From Coniella vitis (taxonomy: Eukaryota > Ascomycota > Sordariomycetes > Diaporthales > Schizoparmaceae): a DNA stretch of 64,000 bases. Positions 55,293 through 64,000 of this stretch are shown in pieces. The stretch covers positions 1,837,501-1,901,500 of the forward strand of contig WUJK01000001.1 in NCBI GenBank assembly GCA_011317545.1. Reading direction: 5' to 3'. The position numbers and the translations under genes were made by a program. The stretch's first letter is position 1. Each line of letters begins with the position of its first letter. Below the pieces are notes generated by a model that was given only the letters and a program-made list of their open reading frames with translations, did not search any database and was not told the DNA's origin.

Positions 55293-56254
55293 GTGTGTTC
55301 GTGTGTGTGAGTTGCATGGGAGTGAAAGAGTATATCTGGACACAAAAGAAAGAACATGTAGTCAATAAATCTCCCATTTTCATCGGGTAGTCGCTCTGGC
55401 GATATACCAAATTGCTACAGATAGTATTCAAAGTGTTCGTTTACTGTTCAGCCATCAGTGTCGAGTGGTATGTTCACACAAAGATACATTCGCCCTTCCA
55501 AAACACAGACCAACCAGCCCGAGAAGCCCTATCTCACCAGGTAAACCATATCCTCCATCTAACCCATCCGCAGCTTGATAAACCCAATAGGACGCCTCGT
55601 CTAACCACAAAGAGAGTCTATATGGTATCTTGGAGTCGGTCATACTCACACATCCCTAGGTATACCGTGATAAGAAACGCACACACTTATATATAAACGT
55701 AACACCACTTCCACCACAGCTCAACTGACGTCTTCCAAACTAGACCGCATCTGTCTTGATGCTACTAACCCCCTCTTCAACTCGCTCATGTACTCCTTGC
55801 AAATCATCCTCGGCTTGAACTTTCCCTTCCATATTCCTTTTGCTGTGAATATCACGGAGGTGATATCATATTCCATTGTCGCTGCGGTCCGTTGCCCTGC
55901 CCTTGGGCAGTGTCATGTGCTGTAATTCCTATTGTTGTATTGCAAGAATTCCAAAATGGCGTTGGTAGTGTAAAGATATATATAGTAAAAAGTCTAATAA
56001 TCGTGGCGGCATGTGAACAGTATGTGTGATGGAAACTTCATCATTCTGTTGTTTGGGCGGCGGTGGTGGTGATGATGGTCTTTCTCTGGCTCCAAGCTCT
56101 TGTTGTACCTCCAGCTTTCTTGCTGGTCCTATCCCGCGGAGGTCCATACTTGATCGGAGAGAAATGATCGCTTTGCTTGTATGGAAAATGCAAATCATCG
56201 CCTCGATCCATGCATCCATTCGGTACCTCATTTGACAACCACCCATCAGCAATC
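55293..56254. other. Intergenic between convergent genes
   Basis: The 3' flanks of the RGS-LOV gene and of the minus-strand gene at 56,255 meet here. AATAAA-like words near 55,362 (CAATAAATC) could serve in 3' end formation. No gene is supported. Confidence 0.6.
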
Positions 56255-57517
56255 TCACGCCTGCGCACCCTCTGTCTGTGCCAATCTCGTCCGCCACCCA
56301 TCACACACCTCCTCAAAGCCACCGACAATGTCCCTACACACACTAGCGCACTCCCGCTTCTCAAGCCGCTCGCCCCAGTTCCCCTTTGTCAACCACAGCT
56401 CGCCTTCTTCTCTGAGCTGTTCCTCGCGCCGCATATCCGTCACAACCTCCTTGGCGCTCTTGAGCCGTCTCGTTGCCGTTGTTGTTAGCTGTCTACCCAC
56501 CTGCAGCAGGTCCGACAGATCCGAGAGGGAATGGACCAAGTCGTTTGTCAAGTTTTGCAAGCCCATAATGCTCGCAAAGGCGGCCTGCGAGGGCTGTGGC
56601 ATCATTTCTTGCAAGGTTGTGATTTCGGGCAACAGAGCGTCAATGGTCTCTGCGTCGGGCGGCGGGGCGAGCGGGTTGAGCAGCGGATACGTCAAGTTCT
56701 GGATCTGGCGGGTCTGGTGGTTGAGGTGGGTGGTGAGGGCGGTGTGGGCGGTGATGAGGCGGGTGGCGGAGCTCTCGACATTGGACTGTGAGGACAGATC
56801 GCGCAAGCCGTCGGTGACGCGGCGGAAGACACCGTCGTGGTGGCCACCGTTGCTCTCTGTGCCGCGGCGGGCGAGCGACTCAACGGCGTCCATCTTGGCA
56901 ACGAGGCTAGCAGGCATTCCCGGTGACTCGAGGTCCGTGTCGGAGCCGTACTCGGAGCCGTCGTACTGGCTGCCCTTACGGCGATGGCCGCGACCGTTGA
57001 TGGCAGGCGGGAGGCTCAGGCTCAGGTGTTTGTTACGGCGGGCGGAGGGGGTAGTTGGGCTGGCGACGTCGACGCCGCTGTCGCGGACGGCTGCTGGGTC
57101 GGTGCTGTCTGTGCTTGAAGAGTGTGATTGTTCTGGTTGTTGTTCTCCTTCTTGTTCTTGTTGACTGTGGTATTCTTGCTCTTGAGCGTCCAGCTCTTGG
57201 TGCCCGTCGTTCTCGTAGCCTTGCTCCCCAGGCTGCACACTAATGTCTGGCGCGCCGTTTCCCTCGTAGTATTCCGACTCGCCGTCCGAGAGGGCATCGG
57301 CCAGCTCGTCAGCGAGGTTGCCAAGGCCGTTGCCTGGGTTCCCCGAGGGCAGGCCCATGGCGCTGCTGCCAAACATGAGGCTGTCTCCTTCACGATCTCC
57401 AGCGCCTATAGAGCTGCGAGACTGTCGGCGCGAGTGGGTGGAATGGCGGGAGGGAGAATAGGCGAATTCGGAGCCGTCGCGCGAGTGCGTGAAGCGAGGC
57501 GTTGTGGGCGACGCCAT
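56255..57517 (-). CDS. Conserved-type fungal protein of unknown function, coiled-coil C-terminus
   Basis: One uninterrupted frame of 420 aa starting MASPTTPRFTHSRDGSEFAY. Residues 1-190 are Ser/Gln/Glu-rich and probably disordered, with basic and Ser-rich patches (RHSTHSRRQSRSS) that could be phosphorylated. From about 205 the sequence becomes helical with heptad-like spacing: LVAKMDAVESLARRG, VFRRVTDGLRDLSSQSNVES, LITAHTALTTHLNHQTRQI, PEITTLQEMMPQPSQAAFAS, LVHSLSDLSDLLQVGRQLTT, then a charged stretch and CRDIVGGFEEVCDGWRTRLA near the end. No transmembrane segment or signal peptide. Codon usage matches its neighbours. The domain pattern would suit a scaffold or cytoskeleton-associated factor, but I do not recognise the family. 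Confidence 0.78.
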   Translation of the reverse strand: MASPTTPRFTHSRDGSEFAYSPSRHSTHSRRQSRSSIGAGDREGDSLMFGSSAMGLPSGNPGNGLGNLADELADALSDGESEYYEGNGAPDISVQPGEQGYENDGHQELDAQEQEYHSQQEQEGEQQPEQSHSSSTDSTDPAAVRDSGVDVASPTTPSARRNKHLSLSLPPAINGRGHRRKGSQYDGSEYGSDTDLESPGMPASLVAKMDAVESLARRGTESNGGHHDGVFRRVTDGLRDLSSQSNVESSATRLITAHTALTTHLNHQTRQIQNLTYPLLNPLAPPPDAETIDALLPEITTLQEMMPQPSQAAFASIMGLQNLTNDLVHSLSDLSDLLQVGRQLTTTATRRLKSAKEVVTDMRREEQLREEGELWLTKGNWGERLEKRECASVCRDIVGGFEEVCDGWRTRLAQTEGAQA

Positions 57518-58707
57518 TGCGAGTGCTGTGGTGTTTCTTCTTGTTTAAGACTGTGGTCTTGGTTTTGTATGGCGTTGGATTGGGGATATCGCGTTGGCTC
57601 GGTATCGTTGAACTTTGAGGCCTTCGCGGCTCGCGTGTTTCGTTTTGACAGTCAAAGGTGGTTGAAGAGAAGGCCGAGGAGGAGGAGCCGATGAGGGTCG
57701 CCGATAATTCGATGCTACAGCTCTGGTCTTGATGTTCTCTCTTTGTTCGTCGTCGTAGGAGATCCGGAAGCTAAATGGCAGCCTTCACGGCCAAAGAATG
57801 GGAAAAGCAAGGCCGAGCCAGGAGACGGAAGATGGACTTTTAGGGAGGCGGGCGAGTCACGTCTGGATCTCAGGGGAGCGTGCGTGCGAGCGAGCAAGCA
57901 AGCCAGCCGTTCCTGGTCCGATGGAGCGAGCGACCCTGGGAAGACAGCGCCAGGCTTTATAACAAGGAGGGAAAAGAAAGAAAAAATGACTGGTGGGCTC
58001 TGCTCAAATATGACAGCAAGAGCGTGGCATGGTCGAGGGCAAGAAAGACGAGAACAGGGCAAGCGCATAAAAGTAGCCAAATTGGCCGGTCCAGTAGCTG
58101 GCGAGGCAGAGAATCCATCCAGAGACCTGCAAACAGCGCGTTTGTTTGCGTGCGTGCAGCCCCAACGAACCACCTGGCATCGGCAGACAGGCCCACCCCT
58201 GTCGCCCGTCCGCCAACGACCTTGGGAAATCCCCACCGTGCCTTCCTATCTGGCCTGCTGGCCTGCTGCAAAAGCATGTGGGTTAGGGGTGTTGCTCTCA
58301 TGCTTAGATAAGCATATCTGTGCGCTTGCAACGTCAGAAACTCTGTTCTCAACTAACTTGCAAATGATTATAGAACAAAAGCCATGTCATTATCAACATT
58401 ATTATTATTGGAGTAAGGCAAAATCTTCTACATTTCATAGCGCTTAAGGACTTGTACTGTTTGACTTGCTGAGCATTTGCGTCTTACGAAAACTGCACCT
58501 CGACTTCAACACCCTTGTTTTGCTGGTTGGCTAAACGTCCCATTGAGCACCCAAGACCAGAGTTTCATTTATCATGGTTATGTTCTATTTGGATGAAATG
58601 AATTCAACAATATATCAGAGAAAATAGAACGTCCCAGATTCCCCGAATCAAGGACCGAGTCTTGAACACGCATTATTGATATCAGCCGGAGAGACAATGC
58701 CTGTTTC
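57518..58707. other. Promoter side of the 56,255 gene and flank of the Copia element
   Basis: Normal base composition. Several overlapping frames (up to 234 codons) exist on both strands but none has family support, and they shadow each other. Normal CA/TG content continues up to the Copia LTR. Confidence 0.55.
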
Positions 58708-58844
58708 TGTTGTGAGCACAACTGGTGGAGACTAATCAGGATTAGGGTTGGCACGTACTTATATTTATTTACCGCCGTATACGGCTAGCAGAGATACTAG
58801 ATAGTATAATTAATCAACTATATAAATACGTTTATATAATAATA
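58708..58844 (+). repeat. Copia 5' LTR
   Basis: 137 bp. The left end TGTTGTGAGCACAACTGG is unmutated, the right end reads TATATAATAATA. Contains GATTAGGGTTGG. Confidence 0.92.
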
Positions 58845-58857
58845 GGTTATAAGCACC
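58845..58857 (+). promoter_or_regulatory. Copia priming site, initiator-tRNA half-molecule type
   Basis: GGTTATAAGCACC. With one RIP change reversed the core reads GGTTATGAGC, complementary to the anticodon arm of initiator tRNA-Met (GCUCAUAACC). Ty5 and Drosophila copia prime this way. Confidence 0.65.
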
Positions 58858-58899
58858 TTATAATTCCCTATTATAATTTATTATTAATAAAAGATTCTC

Positions 58900-61800
58900 T
58901 TTTTTTATTATTAGGAGATAAGTTTCTTCGCGTATAATACGCTACCCTACGGCCTCGATAGTCCTAATATCTCGACTAACTAGCTTACGAACTAAACTTA
59001 CTCTAAAACCCCGACTTCCAGATATAAACTCGTTACCTTTTTAGGACGTATTAGCCTTATCCGGGAATAAGAATAATATTAATATAAGAAGAGATATTAA
59101 TATTAATAGAGAAAACCGAAACTTAACTTTATAGTAGATAAGTTAATATATTATAATATAAGGATCTTAGGATAATAAATACTCCTAGATTATATATAAA
59201 AGCCCCTAAAAGCTACCTAAGATATATAGATTATAGCTTTTATATATAAACTCGATCTAGCTATACTACTTAAGCTTAATACCGCCGGAGATAACAACCT
59301 AGAATAATAGGTAGCTTAGGATAGAGTATTCCGTTTTACCGACCTTTATAATATTATCTATAATACTCGACTTCGTACTACCGAGGACTTAAGCTAATAG
59401 ACCAACGATAATAAAGTAATTATACTTATACTTAGCGTTATTAACTCTTCTTACTTACTAACGATTATATAATCGGATATAGCCGTAGAAGTATAATCGA
59501 TATTAAAAAATATATTTAATAGGGATATAGCGGATGCTATAATTATACTTCTTAGGAAACTAACTACTCTCCGCTATAACGATAAGAGGGACCTAAATAA
59601 ATATATAAAAAAGTTTAAATAATTATAGAAATAACTCTATAATAGGATAATAACCTTATATATATTATTCGTAAAAAGCTTAAAACCGATATTTAAATCT
59701 AGTAAGAATAAGGGCGGATTTTTCCCAGCTTTATTATTAGCTAGTATAAGCTATATTATAGATAATTTAATAAGTAGTAATATTATCTTTTATAAGAATA
59801 TCGAGCTAAAGATCCTCGATATAATCGAGAAGCGAAAGAAGGACGATATATCCGTATATTATATATCTACTAGCTATAAGGCTATTAAAGGTAAGGATAA
59901 GGATACTACTAAGGAGTATATATAGTATCGATCCTATAACTTTATATTTATCGGGTATTTATATACGGACTACGATAAACTAGCTAATTATAAAAGGATA
60001 TTTTACGATAATAACGGATATAATAAATATAAGAGGTATAAGTCTAACGATAATAATTCCGGAGAATATAGCTAAGGTAAGGTACTAGCTAATTATATCG
60101 ATAATTATAAGGATAATAATAGTAATTCTACTAATATAATAGCCTTTACTACTTAAACGGATACTAAAACGCTAGACCTATATCCCGTTATATATTCGGT
60201 ATTACCGAACGAATAACCTATTACTAATAATACTACCGGGCCTTAGATCTTCGATACCGGAGCCTTTAGATATATATCCGGATTCTAAGCGGACTTTATA
60301 ACTATAGAAAAACGAACGGGAATTATTACGGTTACCGGTAGTAATAAACTCGCTATTAAGAGATATAGTATAATCGAGTTAATATTCCTATTCCTCGATA
60401 GTTCTATTAACGTTTTTACTATAAAGGATATCTTTTATAATAGATAACTTAGGAATATTAGACTCTTTAATTAGATATTAATCCGTAACGATTATACTAT
60501 AAAAGTATATTAAAATAAAATCTACGTTTATCACTATATAGCCGGGGAGAATTACGCTATAATCTAGGCTAAACTATTTAGTAGAAACTTCGTAATATAA
60601 GTATATATATACGAGTATAAGGTAGCCCGATTTATAATCTATAAAGAATTCTATAAAGCCTTTATATATAGTAATATTAACGGGATTAATATAGGGCAAT
60701 TTTATAATAATAATAATTTAATATCATCTAAGCTTTAGGGATAATAGTATAATATATATTAACTTATTAAATCTACCCGTTTAAAATTAAATAGCCTACT
60801 AAGTCCGAGATCTATAGTATTATTTAATATAATCTATTCCGATATCTTAGGAAAATTCTTAACGCTATCCCTAGGGAAGTCGGTTTATTATATTTTATTT
60901 ATCGGCGATTATATAAAGTACACTTAGATATACTTCTTAAAAACCAAAAATAAGATATTTATTATAATAAAATATTTTATCTCTATAATAAGGATATAGT
61001 TCAAAACTTAGATTAAGATCCTATATTCGGATAAAGGCGGAGAATATAAAAACTTAAAGTTCGAAGATTATTATCGAGAGTATAGAATCTAATATATTAT
61101 TATATTATTATACTATTACGAGAGGAATAGAATTCTAGAAAGATATAATAGATCTATAACTATAGATATAAGGGCTATAATCCGTAACGAAGAGTATATC
61201 CTCTTTTAGCCTAAGGCGATTTTATATATAGTTTATATCCGTAATCGTAAGCTATATTAGATACTTCCCTATTATATTACCCTTTTTAAAAGACTTCTCG
61301 ATAAGCAACCTAGAGTAAGATACCTAAAGATATTCCTTAAGGAATATTACCTATATATACCGGTCGAAGTAAGAATACCGGGATCTAAACTTTTAAATTA
61401 TATAGAGAAGGTAAATTTTATTAAATTTAATAAATTTACGGGATAATCTAACTCTATATACCGTATCTATATTCTATTAAGGAAGAAGATTATAATAGTA
61501 TTAGTATTATATATTATATAAAGACAAGTAACGGAGATAATATAAATCCCTATAAATCTATATTAGTAGGATTATAAAATCTAAACCTATAAACTAGAAT
61601 ATAATAATTTAGATTATGATAAAGATCGATGCCCTAAAACTCCTAATAATAGACGCTATACCTCTAAAATCCCGATACTAAAGATATTGAAACATATAGC
61701 CCCTATATATAATCCGAGGATTATAAGAAGCGGTAGATAAACGAAACCTATATTAAAAGTATAAGAAAATCGATTAAACAATATTAAGGTACTCGCTTTA

Positions 61801-63340
61801 AGTATATATAAGGATAACGATATTCTTTAGATATAAATATAAGCTAAAAATTATAATAAGGCCTACTAATAGATAGCTACCGCTATAACCAAACTAAAGA
61901 TATATAAGATAAATAGTATTTAAGAGGAGGTAGATATAAAGGCCGGGTAAAACCCTATAAACCCTAGATAGGTATTTATTAAAAAGTTCGATATAGATAG
62001 GAAACTATTATAATATAAGGCGAGGCTAATAATACGAGGATTTATATAGATATATAGTATTAATTATAATAATATATATAGCTCTATAGTATATTACGAT
62101 AGCCTCCGTATTATTATAAGACTTGCGGTATAGTTTAAGTAGACTTTATATTAGATAAATATCGAGACCGCTTATTTATAAAGTAACCTAAAGTACGAGG
62201 TATATATATAACCTCCGCCTAGCTGTAACTATATATTAGGTAAAGTCCTAAGATTATATAACGTATTATATAGACTTAAATAATCCGGAAAGGAGTAGTT
62301 TAGTATATTATAGGCGATATTACTATATATTATATCCCTAATATACTTCGACCCCTATATATTCTTTATATACGATAAGAGTTCTATTATTGCTATCTAT
62401 ATTAACGATATACTAATTATAGGATTAAATATATCGAAGGTTAGATAATTCCTCCTCGGAATATTTAAATATAAAAACCTAGGTATCTATAGATACCTTT
62501 TAGGCCTTAAAATCGATCAGAATAACGACGGTATTACTATTTCCTAATACGGATATATCGTATATATTCTATAACGCTTCGATATACTAGATTATAACGC
62601 CCGTATAATACTCGTAGACCTAGGATCCTTCCTAATAAAGCTCGAGGACGACGATATTTTAACAAATAAGGGGATATATTAGAGTCTTATAGGTTCGGTA
62701 AACTTCCTAGTAACCGAAACTCGCGTCGACCTCGCATTTCCCTATATTATAATATCGATATTTAACTTAAAGCTAAAAAAAAGATATCTCGTATTAGTTA
62801 TATAAATACTACATTACTTAAAGGGTATACTAGATTATAGTATTAAATACTTACGTATAACGCTATAGATATATATTATTATAGCTATATACTCGAACGC
62901 CTTATTTAACTCCGATTTAGATAATTCTAAGTCTTTCGGCGGATATATTCAGTAAATCTACGGAGGTATTATAATATAAAGCGCGAAGCGATAAGCTATA
63001 ATAGCTAAATCGATATATAAAGTCGAATATATAGTATACTCCGCGGCCGCTATATATCTCCGTTAGATAATTTAGGCTATAAAAGACCTAAATATTAATT
63101 TAACAATATTACAAATATTATACTATAATAATAAACTAATAATAGACCTTACTATTAATAAGTATATTAATTCTTATATAAAGTATATTATTATATACTA
63201 TTATTATATTAGGGAGGGTGTAGGATCCTCTTATAATATTAAATATATCCCCTTCGCGGAAAACCTAGCGGATATATATATTAAAATACTAGCCCGACCG
63301 ACAATGTTTAATATCATAAAGAAACTATAACTTAACTGAA
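58900..63340 (+). pseudogene. Copia gag-pol, RIP-inactivated
   Basis: Plus-strand relic with many TAA/TAG. Protease FDTGA at 60,250-60,264. Integrase: YYILFIGDYIKYT, YFLKTKNK, ILYSDKGGEY, ERNRILERYNRS between about 60,880 and 61,170. Reverse transcriptase: FDPYIFFIYDKS, then YIND (from YVDD) at 62,398-62,409 and ILIIGL; YRYLLGLKID. RNase H region: YQSLIGSVNFLV-like (nt about 62,680), VEYIVYSAAA, IKYIPFAENLADI near 63,240-63,280. The Tyr-for-Cys/His and stop-for-Gln/Trp changes follow the RIP pattern. Not functional. Confidence 0.88.
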
Positions 63341-63368
63341 ACTAAAGCCTCCGCTAGTTAGGGGGGAC

Positions 63369-63505
63369 TATTATAAGTATAACTGGTAGAGATTAATCAG
63401 GGTTAGGGTTGGCACGTACTTATGTTTGTTTACCGCCGTATACGGCTAGCAGAGATACTAGATAGTACAATTAATCAACTATATAAACACGTTTGCATAA
63501 TAACA
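63369..63505 (+). repeat. Copia 3' LTR
   Basis: 137 bp. The left end is mutated (TATTATAAGTATAACTGG), the right end is intact (CACGTTTGCATAATAACA): the mirror image of the 5' LTR. Contains CAGGGTTAGGGTTGG. Confidence 0.92.
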
Positions 63506-64000
63506 GTTTCTACTCTTTAATAGTGCTCGTACGGGACTTGGCTAGCATAGTTGACCAGTAAACCACAAATACCGTTCTCTGTAACAGAAACAAGTACTGG
63601 CTCTTACCCCCTTCATATCCATGTATTCCTTTCATAGAGATCAAAGAGCTGCTTCCAGGGTAAATGCCCACGCCATAACTTCCAAGTTGGCAGACTGAAG
63701 CGTAGCACGGAGCAAATTAGTCCACGTCGTTTCTTACCATCACGCCTATTGAGCGGCCAACATAAGTTCAAGAGGGACGTCTTGAAGAGCGCACTTGGAT
63801 GGTAGCATTATGCAATGCTGCAAAAAGTCCAAATGCAGGCGAAATGGATGTTAGATTGGCAAAGCCAGCTACATCTCTCTATATCCTAAATATTCCAGTA
63901 CCAAACTTGTGTTCCTCTTGTTCACATACCGGAAGACTCACGTATAGAAATTACCGGGAGTGGGTCGAGTGGATAGAGCGGCATACGTCTTCTCGGCCTG
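63506..64000. other. Right flank, no gene recognised
   Basis: Normal composition returns at once after the Copia duplication. No coding frame with support. The last 40 bases contain GAGTGGATAGAGCGG, which looks like a tRNA D-arm/A-box, but the window ends before it can be folded. Confidence 0.5.

Larger units (their letters stand above)
58708..63505 (+). mobile_element. Ty1/Copia retrotransposon, full length, RIP-inactivated
   Basis: 4,798 bp with two 137-bp LTRs and a perfect 5-bp duplication GTTTC (58,703-58,707 and 63,506-63,510). Order protease, integrase, reverse transcriptase, RNase H on the plus strand marks Copia. A half-tRNA type priming site follows the 5' LTR and a purine run (AGGGGGGAC) precedes the 3' LTR. 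RIP is heavy inside but fades within the outer parts of the LTRs. Confidence 0.94.

Noticed and set aside
63960..64000. Possible truncated tRNA gene
   Set aside because: A D-arm-like GAGTGGATAGAGCGG is present, but the D stem has a mismatch, no anticodon stem could be formed and the window ends.

Overview
The window comes from a filamentous ascomycete (Pezizomycotina). Its genes have short GT..AG introns of 60-170 nt and GC-rich coding sequence, and they belong to families of that group: a Zn2Cys6 regulator, an RGS-LOV photoreceptor and the glycerophosphocholine acyltransferase Gpc1. Two blocks carry the mark of repeat-induced point mutation (RIP). In them CA and TG dinucleotides have almost vanished, while CG, AC and GT remain. 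I cannot name the genus; a Sordariomycete-like fungus is my guess.

Layout. (1) 1-9,364 is gene-rich, with all genes on the minus strand: the 5' half of cohesin SMC1 (runs off the left edge), Gpc1, and a 719-aa Zn2Cys6 transcription factor built from six exons. (2) About 9,365-39,300 is a 30-kb AT-rich RIP island made of dead retrotransposons. It holds a 1.3-kb 3' fragment of a chromodomain Ty3/Gypsy family ('family A') and a second Gypsy element ('family B', 12,153-25,620) split by a full family A copy (13,304-20,564, target duplication GTTAT). These are followed by 5.9 kb of unclassified decayed sequence and a second full family A copy (31,504-39,108). That last copy carries a reversed family A solo LTR (target duplication CTTAG). 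(3) 39,422-57,517 is normal gene space: a single-pass membrane protein, the APC/C activator Cdh1, a 1,594-aa RGS-LOV photoreceptor preceded by 37 perfect GACA repeats, and a conserved coiled-coil-type protein of unknown role. (4) 58,708-63,505 is a RIP-killed Ty1/Copia element (target duplication GTTTC). The last 0.5 kb holds no recognised gene.

The host genes do not form an operon or cluster. Cohesin SMC1 and Cdh1 both act in chromosome segregation and mitotic exit, but they lie 43 kb apart and the shared theme is probably chance. The most interesting items are: the RGS-LOV gene with a frame-sensitive tetranucleotide repeat inside a possible upstream ORF; a 24-nt micro-exon that supplies the first two zinc-binding cysteines of the regulator; a family A retrotransposon with an 11-nt self-priming signature and an antisense ORF between pol and the 3' LTR; and RIP that fades inside the outer part of each Copia LTR.

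All intron borders were placed by hand from splice consensus, phase and family conservation. No search or alignment program was run.
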